Shown here piece by piece: positions 35,519 through 47,729 of a stretch of DNA of 64,000 nt. Position numbers and translations under genes: made by a program. Source of the stretch: Luzula sylvatica (Eukaryota; Streptophyta; Magnoliopsida; Poales; Juncaceae); contig OX326957.1 of the NCBI GenBank assembly GCA_946800325.1, positions 58,002,977-58,066,976 of the forward strand, read 5' to 3'. Below the pieces are notes generated by a model. It had not been told where the DNA came from and ran no database searches. It was given only the letters and a program-made list of their open reading frames with translations. Positions within the stretch are counted from its first letter, which is position 1. Each line of letters starts with the position of its first letter.

Positions 35519-36952
35519 CTAACACTGCGATAGATATCTCAATCCTATCGCCCTAACATGTTGCTCATGCTTGGCACGTGATAGTGACTTCGTAAATGGA
35601 TCGGCCACGTTATCATCGGTAGGTATTTTCATTATTTTCACGTCACCTCTCTTCGTAATCTCACGAATCAAGTGGTAACGCCGTAGTACATGCTTGGACC
35701 TGTGATGTGCTCGCGGTTCCTTGGATTGTGCTATTGCTCCGTTATTGTCACAATAGACATTCATGGGATCCGAGATGCTTGGCATAACGCCAAGTTCCAT
35801 CACGAATTGTCGTAGCCAGACAGCTTCCTTTGCGGCTTCTGAAGCCGCGATGTATTCCGCTTCAGTTGTAGAATCAAGCACCGTCTTCTGTTTGGAGCTT
35901 TTCCAAACAACAGCTCCGCCATTGAGCGTGAGGACGTAACCACTTTGAGATTGGAAATCGTCCGGGCAAGTTTGGAAACTAGCATCTGTATATCCTTGGA
36001 TAATCAGATCTCCTTCCGAACCTCCATAGACAAGAAACATATCTTTAGTATTCCTGAGATACTTAAGAATGCTCTTGACTGCGGACCAGTGAACTTCCCC
36101 GGGATCAGACTGATAGCGGGAAGTCACACTTAACGCATATGCGACATCTGGTCTATTACATATCATGGCATACATGATCGATCCTATAGCCGAAGCGTAT
36201 GGGATCCGACTCATTCGCTCACGTTCAGCGTCCGTTGAAGGACACTGATCCTTAGTGAGAGTGATGCCATGTGACATTGGCAGAAATCCTTTCTTGGATT
36301 GCTCCATGTGAAACCTAGTTATCACTTTGTCAATATATGTACTTTGACTTAGTCCGAGAAGTCTCCTCGATCTATCTCTATAGATCTTCACACCTAAAAT
36401 ATAGGCAGCTTCTCCTAAGTCCTTCATTGCGAATTGACTACCCAAATATGCCTTAACCTGGTTAAGCATCGGGATGTCATTTCCAATGAGTAAGATGTCG
36501 TCCACGTACAAGATGAGGAATACAACCGAACTCCCACTGAATTTCTTGTATACACAAGGTTCCTCGATATTTTGAATATTGAAACCATACTTTGCAATAA
36601 CCTCATCGAATAGTATGTTCCACGCACGAGATGATTGTTTTAATCCATAAATGGATCTCATAAGATTGCACACTTTATTCGTATTCTTTGGATCGACAAA
36701 ACCCTCGGATTGTGTCATATACACATCCTCGGTAAGGTTCCCGTTAAGGAAATCGGTTTTGACATCCATCTGCCATATCTCATAATTGTGATATGCAGCT
36801 ATCGCTAGAAGAATGCAAATACTTTTAAACATGGCTATTGGAGAAAACGTTTCATCATAGTCTATACCATGAATTTTCTTGAAACCTTTCGCCACCAGTC
36901 TTGATTTAAAAGTGTGTACATTACCATCCATGTCGATTTTCTTCTTGAAAAC
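35519..36952 (-). pseudogene. Copia reverse transcriptase and RNase H part
   Basis: A long open frame holds the reverse transcriptase core: SRLVAKGF, QMDVKTDFLNG, GLKQSSRAW, and the catalytic YVDDILLIGND. RNase H-like motifs follow: YTDASF, STTEAEYIAASEA, VYCDNNGAIAQS, and NVADPFTKSL at the end. It is cut off from the upstream integrase frame by an in-frame TGA at 36955-36953, where the family usually has a Trp. The domain order integrase before RT is that of Ty1/copia. Confidence 0.93.
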
Positions 36953-37871
36953 TCATTTGCACCCAACGGTCTTAGCACCATTAGGTAGATCAATAAGATT
37001 CCAAACCTTATTATCATACATGGACTGGATCTCGATTTTCATAGCGTCTTGCCATTTCGAGGAATCCAAACTAGACATAGCACATTTGTAGGAGGTTGGC
37101 TCATCATCTAGAGTCAACTCATCATCGTCATTACTAATGAGAAATTCATATCTCTCAGGTTCTTGACGAATCCTACCAGATCTACGTATAGCTTGTGTAT
37201 TAGATTCTGGTCCACCATCCAATGGTAACTCAGAGTCTTGTTCCAAATCAACTTGTTCATTTTGTGGTTCTCGAATTTTTTCGAGATCAATTTTACTCCC
37301 ACTGGCTTGACGATCTAGGAATTCCTTCTCTAAGAAGTGTCCTCGTCGAGTCACGAAAACCTTGTTTTCGCTAGGCAAGTAAAAGTAGTATCCTCTTGTT
37401 TCTTGAGGATACCCCACAAATAAGCACTTGTCTGATCTTGGCTCGAGTTTTTCCGTCAATAACCTTTTGACGTATGCCTCGCAACCCCAAATCTTAAGAT
37501 AAGACAATGATGGCACCTTGCCATGCCATAATTCATATGGTGTCTTGTCAACCGATTTGGCCGGAACTCTATTTAGTATATGAGCGGCCGTTTGAAACGC
37601 GAAACCCCAAAATGACTTTGGCAAATCCGTCCGACTCATCATCGAGCGAACCATGTCTAACAAAGTCCGATTCCTCCTTTCGGACACTCCATTCCATTGG
37701 GGTGTACCGGGTGGAGTCCATTGTGATACTATACCACAATCTCGAAGATAGTCCTCAAACTCATAACTCAAGTATTCACCACCTCGATCCGATCGAATGG
37801 CTTTTACTTTCTTGCCCAGTTGAAGTTCTACTTCGTGTTGAAAATCTTTGAATTTCTCAAAAATTTCACGA
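36953..37871 (-). pseudogene. Copia integrase core and C-terminal part
   Basis: Contains SDRGGEYLSYEFEDYL, GTPQWNGVSERRNRTLLD (the third catalytic acid of DDE), NRVPAKSVDKTPYELW and KCLFVGYPQETRGYYFY. It follows a frameshift near 37868 relative to the gag-protease frame and ends at the TGA at 36953. Confidence 0.92.
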
Positions 37872-39411
37872 AGTAGCGATACTCATTTCTAGCCTCGACA
37901 CTCATTGGTCCACATACATCGGAATGTATAAGAGCCAACACATATTTCGATCTTTCTCCCTTTTTGGAGAAAGATGTCTTTGTCATCTTACCCATCAAAC
38001 AAGATTCGCAATTTTCTATTGACTCTAAGTCAAAAGAATCTAGCACTCCATCCTTTTGTAGTCTAGCAATGCGTTTCTCGTTTATGTGTCCGAGACGACA
38101 ATGCCATGAGTATGTTTCATTAGTTTGAGTAGTATTTATGTTATAAATAGACTGTTTATTTTTGTTATTTTCTAAATCGAAGACATATAAACCATTTTCA
38201 ACTAGAACATTACTAAAGAAAACGTCATTCTTGCGAATAAAACAATCATTATTACCAATAACTAATTCATATCCATCCGCAATAAGTCTCGAAACAGAAA
38301 TAATACTCCTACTCAAAGTAGGTACATAACAACAATTATCCAAAACTAAAATAAATTCATTTGGCAAAGTTAAATCATACGTCCCTTCGGCTAATGCTGC
38401 TACTCGAGCTCCATTCCCGACGCGTAAATCAACTTCGCCAGGAATCAACGATCTTCTACTTCTTAGGCCCTGCATATTATTACAAATATAAGTCCCACAT
38501 CCAGTGTCCAACACCCATGATGATGAAGTAAAGAAATAATAATCGATAACAGAAATACCTGATGCCGGTCTGTCCAAGGAAGCGGTCTTTTGCTTGCTCT
38601 CCCTCAGGAAGATCTCGCAATCACGCTTCCAATGTCCCTCCTTGAGGCAGTGGAAACACTTCTTGTCATCCTTGGTTTTATTGCTCACGGGCTTAGGCGC
38701 AACCTTGTTACCCTTTGCCTTCCTCTTCTTGTTCTTGTACCCATTGTTTGGACTCTTCCCTTGAACCACCAATACCTCCGAATTCCTAGACTTCATGTAC
38801 CGCGGTTTCATGTCACTTTCGAATGTTCTGAGAATTCCGAAAAGCTGGGGAATGGTACTTTTCATGTCTGACATGTGGAAATGCGAAATGAACGAATCGA
38901 AACTCGGTGGGAGTGACAACTTGATCAAATCAGTTTGTATCTCCACCTCGAATTTCATGCCAAGCCTCTCAAGATGATCGAAATATCCTTTCATCTTGAG
39001 AAGATGCGAGCTAACGGGTGTACCCTCTTGCATCTTGCATTGCGTCGCATTGCCAAGAGCTTGATACTTCTCTACCCTTGTTTGAACCTGAAACATCTCC
39101 CTGAGTTGTTTCATAATCTCGTATCCATTCTGTTTCTCAAACTGAATTTGATATTCAGGAGTCATAGTAGCCAACATGAGGCATGTGACATCATTCGAAT
39201 CATCCATCATGGTCGTATATTCGAATATGGCATCCCAAGTTGCGTCATCCCCTGGCACAGGAGGGATATGCGTCTCCAAGACATGTGCCTTTCCTTCCTG
39301 TTTCAGAACGAATCCCAGATTCCTCTGCCAGTCGAGAAAGTTTTTTCCGTTCATTTGTTCCTTTTCCAAAATGGAACGCAAACTAAAGCGGTTATTACTT
39401 GGTAAAGTCAT
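37828..39411 (-). pseudogene. Copia gag, protease and integrase N-terminal part
   Basis: A 527-codon frame with a UBN2-like gag region, a zinc knuckle CFHCLKEGHWKRDC, an aspartic protease site SWVLDTGCGTYICNNM, and the gag-pre-integrase zinc site (SWHCRLGHINEKRI, CESCLMGKM) followed by the first catalytic Asp of integrase (LIHSDVCGPM). It runs out of frame near 37868. Confidence 0.93.
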
Positions 39412-40436
39412 GAAATCTACAATTTTGAAAAATAATGTAATTAATAACGTGGTCTTTCATATATTAAAATTCATTTTTAAACAACTCGAAATACCCATTA
39501 TTTTATCATTTCAAATATCCCCCACTATTGAAACGGAGATTTGATACCTTAAATCTCATAACGGATAAGATCCCTATTTAACGTATTTCTAAGGTGACTA
39601 TGGCCAACAACTCAGAAAACATGTCACGTTGGTAGGACGATGTCCAATTATCTCTAAGACGATTCTTGCTTTATTCGCGAGGTCCGGTATTGAGTCCAAC
39701 TCAAAACCAGAGTATGTGTACCTCACTCCTTGCCCCAAATACTAGCCTAGTTAGCTAATTGGTCAAGTCCAAACCACAAATGGAGTATCATTCAATTAGC
39801 GAATTGACATGCCAGACTAAAGCCGTGCAACACGTCAACTCCTAATCAATGCATGTCTTCTTTGCTACGTACGTGTAAATCTGTGTCAGACTAAGGCCAT
39901 GAAACACAAATAAACAAATACTAGTTTCGAAGGTTCCACTTTGGGAGGCAAGTTACTTGATAATTACGTGGGAGGATTTTCTTTTCATAAAATCATTTAT
40001 TTAACTTTTATTTTATTCATGCACAAAACAAAAACAAAAAATTGTACGGTATAGCATATAGGCCTTTTAGTTTTATGAGCAATCATAAAACCCTAAATTC
40101 CCAACCCTAAAACCCAAGATGACTTCTTGCTTTGAAGATCCAATCTCCGTGTCGTGTTGTGTCGTCTTGCCTTGATTCGCGCTTCAAAACTAAACCTATT
40201 TTATTACAACTTTGGAAGACTCACTGGTCCCCACAATAAAATACATTACAATTTGGAAAGCTCACCGGCCCCCACACAACACAAAATACAAACATTCACA
40301 AGCAATCATCCCCGTTTTAGGCTATATGATATACCGAATTGAATTTATAAATTGGAAATTTCAAATTATTGGGTATTTTTGATAGAATTTTTTTTTTTGT
40401 CCAGAATTTTGTTCGTACGATCGCAACTCCCAGATT
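39412..40436. other. Copia leader and deletion junction
   Basis: Leader between the 5' LTR remnant and gag. About 540 bp of the LTR, and the PBS, are missing at 40436/40437. No ORF of note. Confidence 0.7.
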
Positions 40437-41442
40437 TATGAACTGGCCCAATTCTGACTGCAGATTTGCCTATATAAATTCTTCCAAGTTAATTCTTAAG
40501 CCATATTTTCTTTCAATCTTTTGTGAAATGTTAAACAATTGATTAAACTTGGTCTAATATGATTCTAACCAATAATAATATGCCACATCATTAATGTATG
40601 ATGATGTGGGTTTCTAATAATGCTTAAAACATGGTGTAAAATAATAACATATAAATGACTACACAAAATATGATCTTTAAAAAATCTAACAAAAATTTAA
40701 TGATTGAGATTAAACCACATCACTACATCTAATGGTTCAAATTAATCCTTAAAAATAATAATACAAAATGCATGTTTTAAATGATCAAATATAATATTAA
40801 TGCATATGATGAATCCACATCACACAATATAATGGTTAATAATCATGATAATCATGATGATGTGGTTTTATGAGGAGGCTCAAACATAGGTGCAAAATAA
40901 AGGGGGTGGGTAAATTGTCAAGGTATGTTGCCGGTATAATTGGCAGTGAATATTTGATTTCTACAATTATTGTGTCAGTAATTTGGTTTCTTGATTTAAT
41001 CTTTCTTTTCTCACTAGTTAAATTTTCAGATTTCATCACAGTTTTTACACTATTTATTTTTACGAAACAAGGTTCTGGACCCATTAATTGATCCTTTAAT
41101 TCTAATATACTATGTTATGAGATATTATAATTTATGATGACTTATTTTGAAGTTAGTGGTAAATAGATAATAGTAATAACAATTAGAATTACTATTTTGA
41201 AGTAATAATAATTATAATTATGTGTATAATTTTTCAAACCAACCAAATTCACTTTCAACTACTTTTTAGTTTTCTTTCACATCAAACAATAGATTTTCAT
41301 TTCCATTATTCAGAATTCTAGCTAATCAAACAACACATACGAGACATAAATATCCTTCAAATATTTCATTTTCTCTAGACAATGCAAGACAATGCAAGAA
41401 TCCCTCAAAATCCTTCCAAATCTCTTGCATTAAACGGCCCCT

Positions 41443-41915
41443 ACGAACATCTCATTTACTTTTTATTTGTGGGACCTACTCCTTTCTTTTGTAGTACTCA
41501 AAAGCAGTGAAGATGAGTCAAATACATCATTTTAATGTTCTATTATGTCCATCTACAAATATATTTTTTTAAATGACTATATATCATTTTTTATGTTTGG
41601 TATTATTATTTTAATACTTTTTTTTGGATATTTAAAAAAATTCTTTACTCATCAGATATTCCAAATAAAAAAAAATTATTAGTTTAAAAAAAAAATCATA
41701 AATATTTTTTTATGTATAATAATTTAAAAAGCACTCATTATATATTATATCTATATAACTTGAATATTCATTAATTATGTTTTCACAAAAAACTAACATT
41801 AAGAATAATCATAAAAAACTAATTGTTAAAAAAGATATTTTTCATTCAAAAACCCAAAATTAGTTTATCCACCACAACTTTTATATCCGAATTAACACAC
41901 TTAATTAACTTTGTA

Positions 41916-42000
<85 letters not shown>

Positions 42001-42425
42001 TTATATTTTTTTGGTCATTAGAATTGTCTAAATAGGTTGTTATTAGTTATATATTTTGGTTTTTTTTAAAAAATAAAATATTTATTGTTTGTTATTATGA
42101 TTATGATTATTATATTATTATTATTATTATTACTTTCAGAAAATATTATAAAAAATAATATTTTCATATTATTATTATTATTTTATATTATTATGTTATT
42201 ATTATTGTATTATAATATAATTATTATTATTTCATATTATATTCAGAAAATAATTATCATGAATAATAATTATTCATTTATTATTATTAATTATTTCATT
42301 CTGACATTGCAATATTATTTAATTATTATATTATAATATTATTTTATAAATAATTAAATTTCAGAAAACTATTATATTATAAATATTATAGTATTGTTCT
42401 TCCTATTTTTATTATTGATTATTAC

Positions 42426-42501
<76 letters not shown>

Positions 42502-43637
42502 TTAATGCTAATTTATGTTATTAGTGCTTGCGTCAATGTATCGTTTATTATCAATATTGTTTTTAATACCTTTATATTTAGTTTCAATACACATTTGTTT
42601 ATGGAAAATATCATGTTTTTCATATATATAATCGGATACAGATCCAATTCGGATATTATACGAATACGAATACAAATACAATTTTGGATATTATCGAATA
42701 TAAATACTAATTAATTTTGGATACTCAAATGCTTATTATATCCTAATTGTATCGGTTACTAAAAAGTACCCACTACAAATAAATTTAAATCTCATAACAA
42801 ATATTAAATTCTATCATAAATATCAGTACTCTATAAATATTATTAATATTAATAATATGAAAATAGGAAGAAGTTGAAAAAACAAATAAGATATGAATAA
42901 AATTTTAAGATAAAGTAAATTATAATTTTATAAAAATTTAAGAAAATAAAGTATTGATATAATTTATATGTTGTTTATAAATATAAATAAATCATATAAA
43001 ATATTGTATTATTGTATAAGATTGTCATATTAATTTTTAAAATTTTAACATTGACACATTAAAAGATGAAAATACGATGTTATTCGGCCAGTTCGATTTT
43101 AACCGATTTTCAAAACATCAAACTCAACAGAAACGAACGAATCGCCCAATAAACTACCCAATACTATTTTTCCGATTTTTCAACCGAACCAAACCCAATA
43201 AACTGCATAAAACCATTTTTCAACCAAAACAAACAAAAGGAAATGAAAACCGAACCGTAAAAATTGCATTCGAACGGTTCTATTCGGTTCCTAAATAAAC
43301 TAAATTGTTGGAACACCCCTATCCGAATCCGTCAATATACGAATCTGATATTTTTTATCAGTATCCGGATATTCTAATATATATCCGTAGCCGGATATGG
43401 ACATGCACGAAAAATTGTATTGTGATGTTAATATTTTTCGAACACGTATACTATTAGACCCCTGCTTCATATTGATTTCAGCACACAGCACTTCAATATT
43501 CCAATTCGAATTAACATACGTCACAAAAATAATAAAACATGTGATATTTAATTAACATTGTTTGCTCAAGTGGATGTTAATTACCTGGTACATGTAAATT
43601 AAATATGTGTCAATTGTTCATTTGAATATGATGAAGA
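41443..43637. other. AT-rich spacer with (AT)n and (ATT)n microsatellites
   Basis: Nearly pure AT at 41920-41997 and (ATT)n at 42417-42500. The region 42630-43420 has repeated phrases of the type CGGATATT and CCGAATCC, perhaps an eroded MITE, but no ends could be set. No gene. Confidence 0.7.
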
Positions 43638-43706
43638 GAAATTTTGTTCTTTAGACCAAATAGGTTTCATATTACCTAAAATAGGGACAAAAGTTTCAAA
43701 ATTTGA
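43638..43706 (+). repeat. Left terminal inverted repeat of the PMD element
   Basis: Sixty-nine bases, inverted match at 47942-48010, from GAAATTTTGTTC to TTTCAAAATTTGA. Confidence 0.9.
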
Positions 43707-43719
43707 AGAATAACATTGT

Positions 43720-43933
43720 CGACTTTTGAAAGGTCGAGCATTTTCAAAATTACCCGACTTTTGAAATGTCGAGCGCTTTATCTGCTAATCTTCTTCCTAA
43801 TTACGTAAAAGCCTTTGACTTTTCAAAAGTCGAACGATTTTCTGCTCCCTCCTCGGTAACCGGCGCATTAATATACACCTCCCAACTTCCAACCCCTACC
43901 AGCATTTACCACCTTTCGACCTTTGAAAGGTCG
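43720..43933. repeat. Left palindromic subterminal array
   Basis: Four copies of a CGACYTTTSAAARGTCG-type near-palindrome, at 43720-43738, 43755-43773, 43817-43831 and 43917-43933. Spacing is irregular. Some read GAAATGTCG on one arm. Confidence 0.9.
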
Positions 43934-43951
43934 AACGATTTTGCTACTTAA

Positions 43952-44130
43952 ACCACCCCCCCCCCCCACCCCACCCCCACATTTTTGTCCCCCCACACAT
44001 ACTCTCTCTCTCTCTCTCTCCCTCTCTCTCTCTCCCTCTCTCTCTCTCTTCCAAATTCTGCCCCCCTCACGTTTCCCTGCCCCTTCTCTCTCCCTCTTAT
44101 ATTTCCCCCTTGTCCCCACTCTCTCCCCCT
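43952..44130. repeat. C-rich and (CT)n tract before the PMD gene
   Basis: A poly-C stretch followed by long CT runs, then CTATTTAAAC (44131-44142) as a possible TATA-like box ~25 bp before the ATG at 44165. Confidence 0.8.
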
Positions 44131-44759
44131 TGCTATTTAAACCCTTGATCTTGAAGTTATAAAAATGTCATTTGATGATGGAGTATTATCGGGTCCGATC
44201 GAAACGGACGTATTATTTTGCGCAACAAAATCATCGTTCCGAAAGAATTCGACATGATAGAACCACTATACGTTTCGAGCAAAAATCTACTTCTTGGAAA
44301 AAATGGAAAATTACGGACCAAAGAATGGTGAATCGGTTAAAACGATCGGGTTTTTATCCGATAATGCAATGTGCCGTGAACGAGTTAAATCAATCATTAC
44401 TCACGGCTTTAGTCGAAAGATGGCGTCTCGAGACCAATACATTTCACATGAGATACGGTGAAATGACCGTTACCCTTCGTGATGTGGCGCTTCTTAGTGG
44501 ATTATGCGTCGACGGTAATCCCGTTTTCACTCCCTACATTTCTTCCTCTAATTTAAAACAAGAAGTAGTTAGATTATTAGGACAATGTCCGAATGAATGG
44601 GCGAAAGAAAAACCTTGTATAAAATTGAGTTGGTTGCTCCATAATTTCGAGCAATCGAGTCAAGGCAGAGATGAAGAATATTGTGACCAACGAACCCGGG
44701 CTTTTATACTGTATTTTTTGGGTTATGTCTTGTTTCACGACTCGAGCACAGCTTCGATT

Positions 44760-45809
44760 TGAAGGAAATACAGTTTCAGGATCAACCGTAAAAGTGTACA
44801 TAAGGATAAACGAATGTAGGCGTACACTTGTGGTCATATCTTTCAGTAGGAAAATCCAATTTGAATGGTTCAAATTGGGTTAGATATATAATAAGATTAT
44901 CTACAATGTTCATATAGAAATATATTTCATATGAACGAAGTATAGTGTCGTTTCTATGAAATACCGAAAGGGTGCAACAGTATGACATACATTTAGTAAA
45001 ACAGTCATAACTTTTGCATACTAACTCCAATTGGGCCAGGCCAAATTGGGTCGTGTAGATAATAAGGTTATCTACAACTTTCGTGTTGGTTTATTTTCTG
45101 TCAGAGGAATTTACCAATTTCGTATAGACATAATACTGGACAGATTCATGCAACTTTCTGTGTGAAAGAATGTATATTGGATATACATGTCTTTTGGCCA
45201 ATCATAATCCTATGTGATATAAATATGATGTTTCTCTCTCTCTCTAGTCAATCTAGATGTGAAGTCAATTCAGAATATTCAGAATATTCCTGAAATATTG
45301 AGAGACATCTTTCTCAAAATGAAAGGGTGCGAAGAGAGAAAAACCGAGAAAGACTGTTTTTCTCAGAGAAGAGAATCAATCAATCGAGCAAGTTCGCCGG
45401 TGCTTCGTCTAGGCAGTTGCACCCGCGACTGACGTCTTACGAGTCAAGGTGGATACAAGTAGAGGAGCAACATTTGGGGCTCTTTCGGTTCTGATCGATT
45501 CGGAGGAACGAAATCTGTCGGAGACGGAAACGAGCGAATCGGAAACGGGACGCATGAAGACAACCGGACGCGTGTCAAGACGGTGGGAGACGTGTGGTAT
45601 GGGACGCACGGGCTAGTCACCAACGTGACACCGAAGGAAGAAAAGAATGCGAGCGATCAACCCGTCGTGCGTGATCAATTTCACGCTGATAATCGTCTAT
45701 CCTTCTATTGCATCGTACCCTCGAAGTCATGGCGTGATCTTGGATTTAGGGAACCAGACCGGGCCTTCATATCCGCTGCGAGGGCCCGGGGTCGGGTGAA
45801 TTCCCAACA
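44760..45809 (-). mobile_element. Solo LTR, 1,050 bp, in the PMD gene
   Basis: TGAAGGAAATACAG...TTCCCAACA with a perfect 5 bp target duplication CGATT (44755-44759 and 45810-45814). It is the inverted relative of the LTR at 46363. The strand is assigned by assuming the LTR starts TGTTGGG. No internal region or PBS follows on either side. The family is not identified. Confidence 0.92.
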
Positions 45810-46362
45810 CGATTCCCGCGAGATATATTTTGCTTTTAGAGGATTTTGATAGATGTATAGAGTACGTATGGGGAGCAGCTGCATTGGCTCATTTGTACTC
45901 AGCGCTTTCAAGACACTGGACATCGTAGTCGTCAGTTGGTAAAATATTTTTTATTTGTTTTTCTCATAATTTTTTTTTGGTAAAAATATGATTCATTTTC
46001 TTATTTTTACAGCAAGGCATCCTACGAGCGATGATGCGACAAATGGCTCAGATGGAGGAGGTGTGCAGAGAGAGAGATATTGACAAAATAGGAGAGATGT
46101 TGAAGGATACTCAGGAATTATGCAGGTTACAGTTTGAGGAGATATACGAGGATCCGTGTTATGACACTCAGCCTCCTATGTATCCTTCTCAACCTCCACC
46201 TCCACCTCCACCTCCATCTTCTTTTTATCCTTCTAAGTGTCCACACTATCAGTCTCGACACTATCAGTCTCCTCACAACACTCAGCCTGAGCCTAATGTT
46301 CGCGATACACGGGCTCATATTTATCCTTCTCAGTCTCCACACTATCAGTCTCCACACTATCA

Positions 46363-47337
46363 TGTTGGGGAATATCCCCGGCCCCGGGCCCGCGCAGCGG
46401 ATATGTAGGCCCGGTCCGATTCCCCGATTCCCGAGATCACGCCACGACTTCGAGGGTACGATGCAAATAGAAGGTTAGATCCATACCAGTTCCAAATTGA
46501 TGGAACACGAAGGGTTGATCGCTGCCTCCTATTCCTTCGGTCACGTTGGTGACTTTACGCGCGTCCCATACCGTGCGTCCTTCACCGTTCGTTCCCGTTC
46601 TTCGATCCTTCGGTTCGATCACAACGGAGAGCCCCAAGTGTTGCTCCTCCACACGTATCCACCTTGAGTCGGAAGACGCCGGACACGGATACACCTGCCT
46701 AGACGATGTATCGATGCACTTGCTTGATCTCGATCGATTCTCTATTAATCTCTCTTCGTGCCTTTTCACTCACAAAAGATCAAATCTGAATTTGCTCTTT
46801 TCTTGTGTCTTGGGCAGAATATTGCTTTGAATTACTTCTGAATTCCTTAGTGAAGATGAGAGAGAAAATCCTATTTATACCTAATAGGATAAGGATTAGC
46901 CAAAAGGCATGTATATCCAATATACACCCTTTCACACAGAAAACTGTATGAACCTGTTCAGTATTCTGTCCAGACGAAATTGATAAATTTCTCTGACAGA
47001 AAATCAACCAACACGAAACTTGTAGATAATCTTATTATCTACTCAACCCAATTTGGCCCAGCCCAATTGGAGTTCGTATGCAAAAGTTATGACTGTTTTA
47101 CTAACTGTATGTCATACTGTTGCACCCTTTCGGTATTTCACAGAAACGACACTTATACTTCGTTCATATGAAATATATTTCTATATGAAGGTTGTAGATA
47201 ATCTCATTATCTATCTAACCCAATTTGAACCATTCTAATTGGATTTTCCCACTGAAAGTTATGGCCACGAATGTACGACTACATTCGTTTATCCTTGTGT
47301 ACACTTTTACGGTTGATCCGAAACTGTATTTCCTTCA
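46363..47337 (+). mobile_element. Solo LTR, 975 bp, in the last PMD exon
   Basis: TGTTGGGGAATATCC...CTGTATTTCCTTCA, flanked by a perfect TATCA duplication (46358-46362 and 47338-47342). Its outer ~550 bp are close to the LTR at 44760 in inverted orientation; the GC-rich inner part has diverged more. CTATTTATAC at about 46871 could be its TATA box. Confidence 0.93.
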
Positions 47338-47729
47338 TATCAGTCTCTACCTCCACCTCCACCTCCACCTCCACCTCCACCATATACATCTGAGCCTTCT
47401 CAGCCTCCACCTCACGATTATTCATATATGTATCCTTCTCAGCCTCCACCTCCACTATATACATCTGAGCCTTCTCTCTTAGATTTGTTGAGCACTAATC
47501 AGTTTCAGTACAATCCACCAGTGTCCCAGCATTTGGATGCTCCATCTACTTCTCAGAATACGCAAAATGCACCTAATTTTTGGGATTTTATGTGATGTAG
47601 TATTTTATTATTTTCTGAATTTTATGTGATGTAGTATTTTATTATTTTCTGAAGAAATGAAGGAGGCTGGGGGTGCTTAAATAAGTAAACTTATCAACCT
47701 TTGAAACGTAGAAGGGACAATATACCTTT

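Larger units (their letters stand above)
33588..40515 (-). mobile_element. Defective Ty1/copia retrotransposon, 6.9 kb
   Basis: Flanked by a perfect 5 bp duplication ATCTT (33583-33587 and 40516-40520). The sister Helitron shows a single ATCTT at the same place. On the minus strand the parts are a 79 bp remnant of the 5' LTR (40515-40437), a leader, gag-protease-integrase-RT-RNase H in the order that defines Ty1/copia, a polypurine tract (about 34215-34204) and a complete 616 bp 3' LTR. The coding region is split by a frameshift and a stop, and most of the 5' LTR and the PBS are deleted, so it cannot move on its own. Confidence 0.95.
32737..40914 (-). mobile_element. Helitron, family A, interrupted by a copia element
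   Basis: The 3' end at 32737 (CTAGGAGAATACTCGCGCTA on the plus strand) and ~850 bp of interior match the Helitron at 17781. The matching 5' half resumes at 40521 and ends GTGCAAAATAAAGGGGGTGG-GTAAA at 40914. Removal of the copia restores a contiguous family A copy. The insertion is between A (32736) and T (40915). Confidence 0.9.
31821..41442. mobile_element. Candidate TIR DNA transposon hosting a Helitron and a copia
   Basis: The left end reads GGGCCCGTTTGATTTGGG. The right end reads, inverted, GGGGCCGTTTAATGCAAGAG. Further in, the two arms share phrases such as TGTTTGAT...CTAGAATTCT. Possible 3 bp flanks TAC occur on both sides. The arms look like PIF/Harbinger or Tourist-type ends, but the standard target TWA is not met. 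Without the nested Helitron the element is ~1.44 kb. Open frames in the left arm (31775-32095 and 32054-32606) show no domain. Confidence 0.45.
44165..47595 (+). pseudogene. Plant mobile domain (PMD-C / MAIL-like) gene, broken
   Basis: Starts MSFDDGVLSGPIETDVLF at 44165; a one-base shift near 44217 moves to the frame QQNHRSERIRHDRT. The PMD core is clear: LVERWRLETNTFHMRYGEMT, VTLRDVALLSGLCVDGNPV, KLSWLLHNFE, FILYFLGYVLFHDSS. A solo LTR (44760-45809) interrupts it. Removing the LTR rejoins the core in frame to PARYILLL and YVWGAAALAHLYSAL. The frame then changes again (stop at 45926) before an intron at 45939-46012. The last exon (46013-47595) encodes a region with a Pro-rich repeat (YPSQPPPPP) ending in NFWDFM, and is split by a second LTR (46363-47337). 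PMD proteins include MAIN and MAIL1, needed for silencing. This copy is dead. Confidence 0.88.

Noticed and set aside
37507..39544. Several plus-strand frames of 93-156 codons
   Set aside because: They are antisense shadows of the minus-strand copia polyprotein, which has clear domain motifs.
41823..42714. Isoleucine- and tyrosine-rich frames
   Set aside because: Produced by (AT)n and (ATT)n microsatellites.
44172..44762. Annotating the 196-codon frame as a protein phosphatase 7 long-form homolog
   Set aside because: That database label comes from proteins where a PMD is fused to a phosphatase. Only PMD motifs are visible here, no metallophosphatase motifs.
45409..46830. Open frames inside the two solo LTRs (45583-45849, 46437-46769)
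   Set aside because: They lie within LTRs bounded by target duplications and show no known domain. The GC-rich part of the LTR opens frames by chance.
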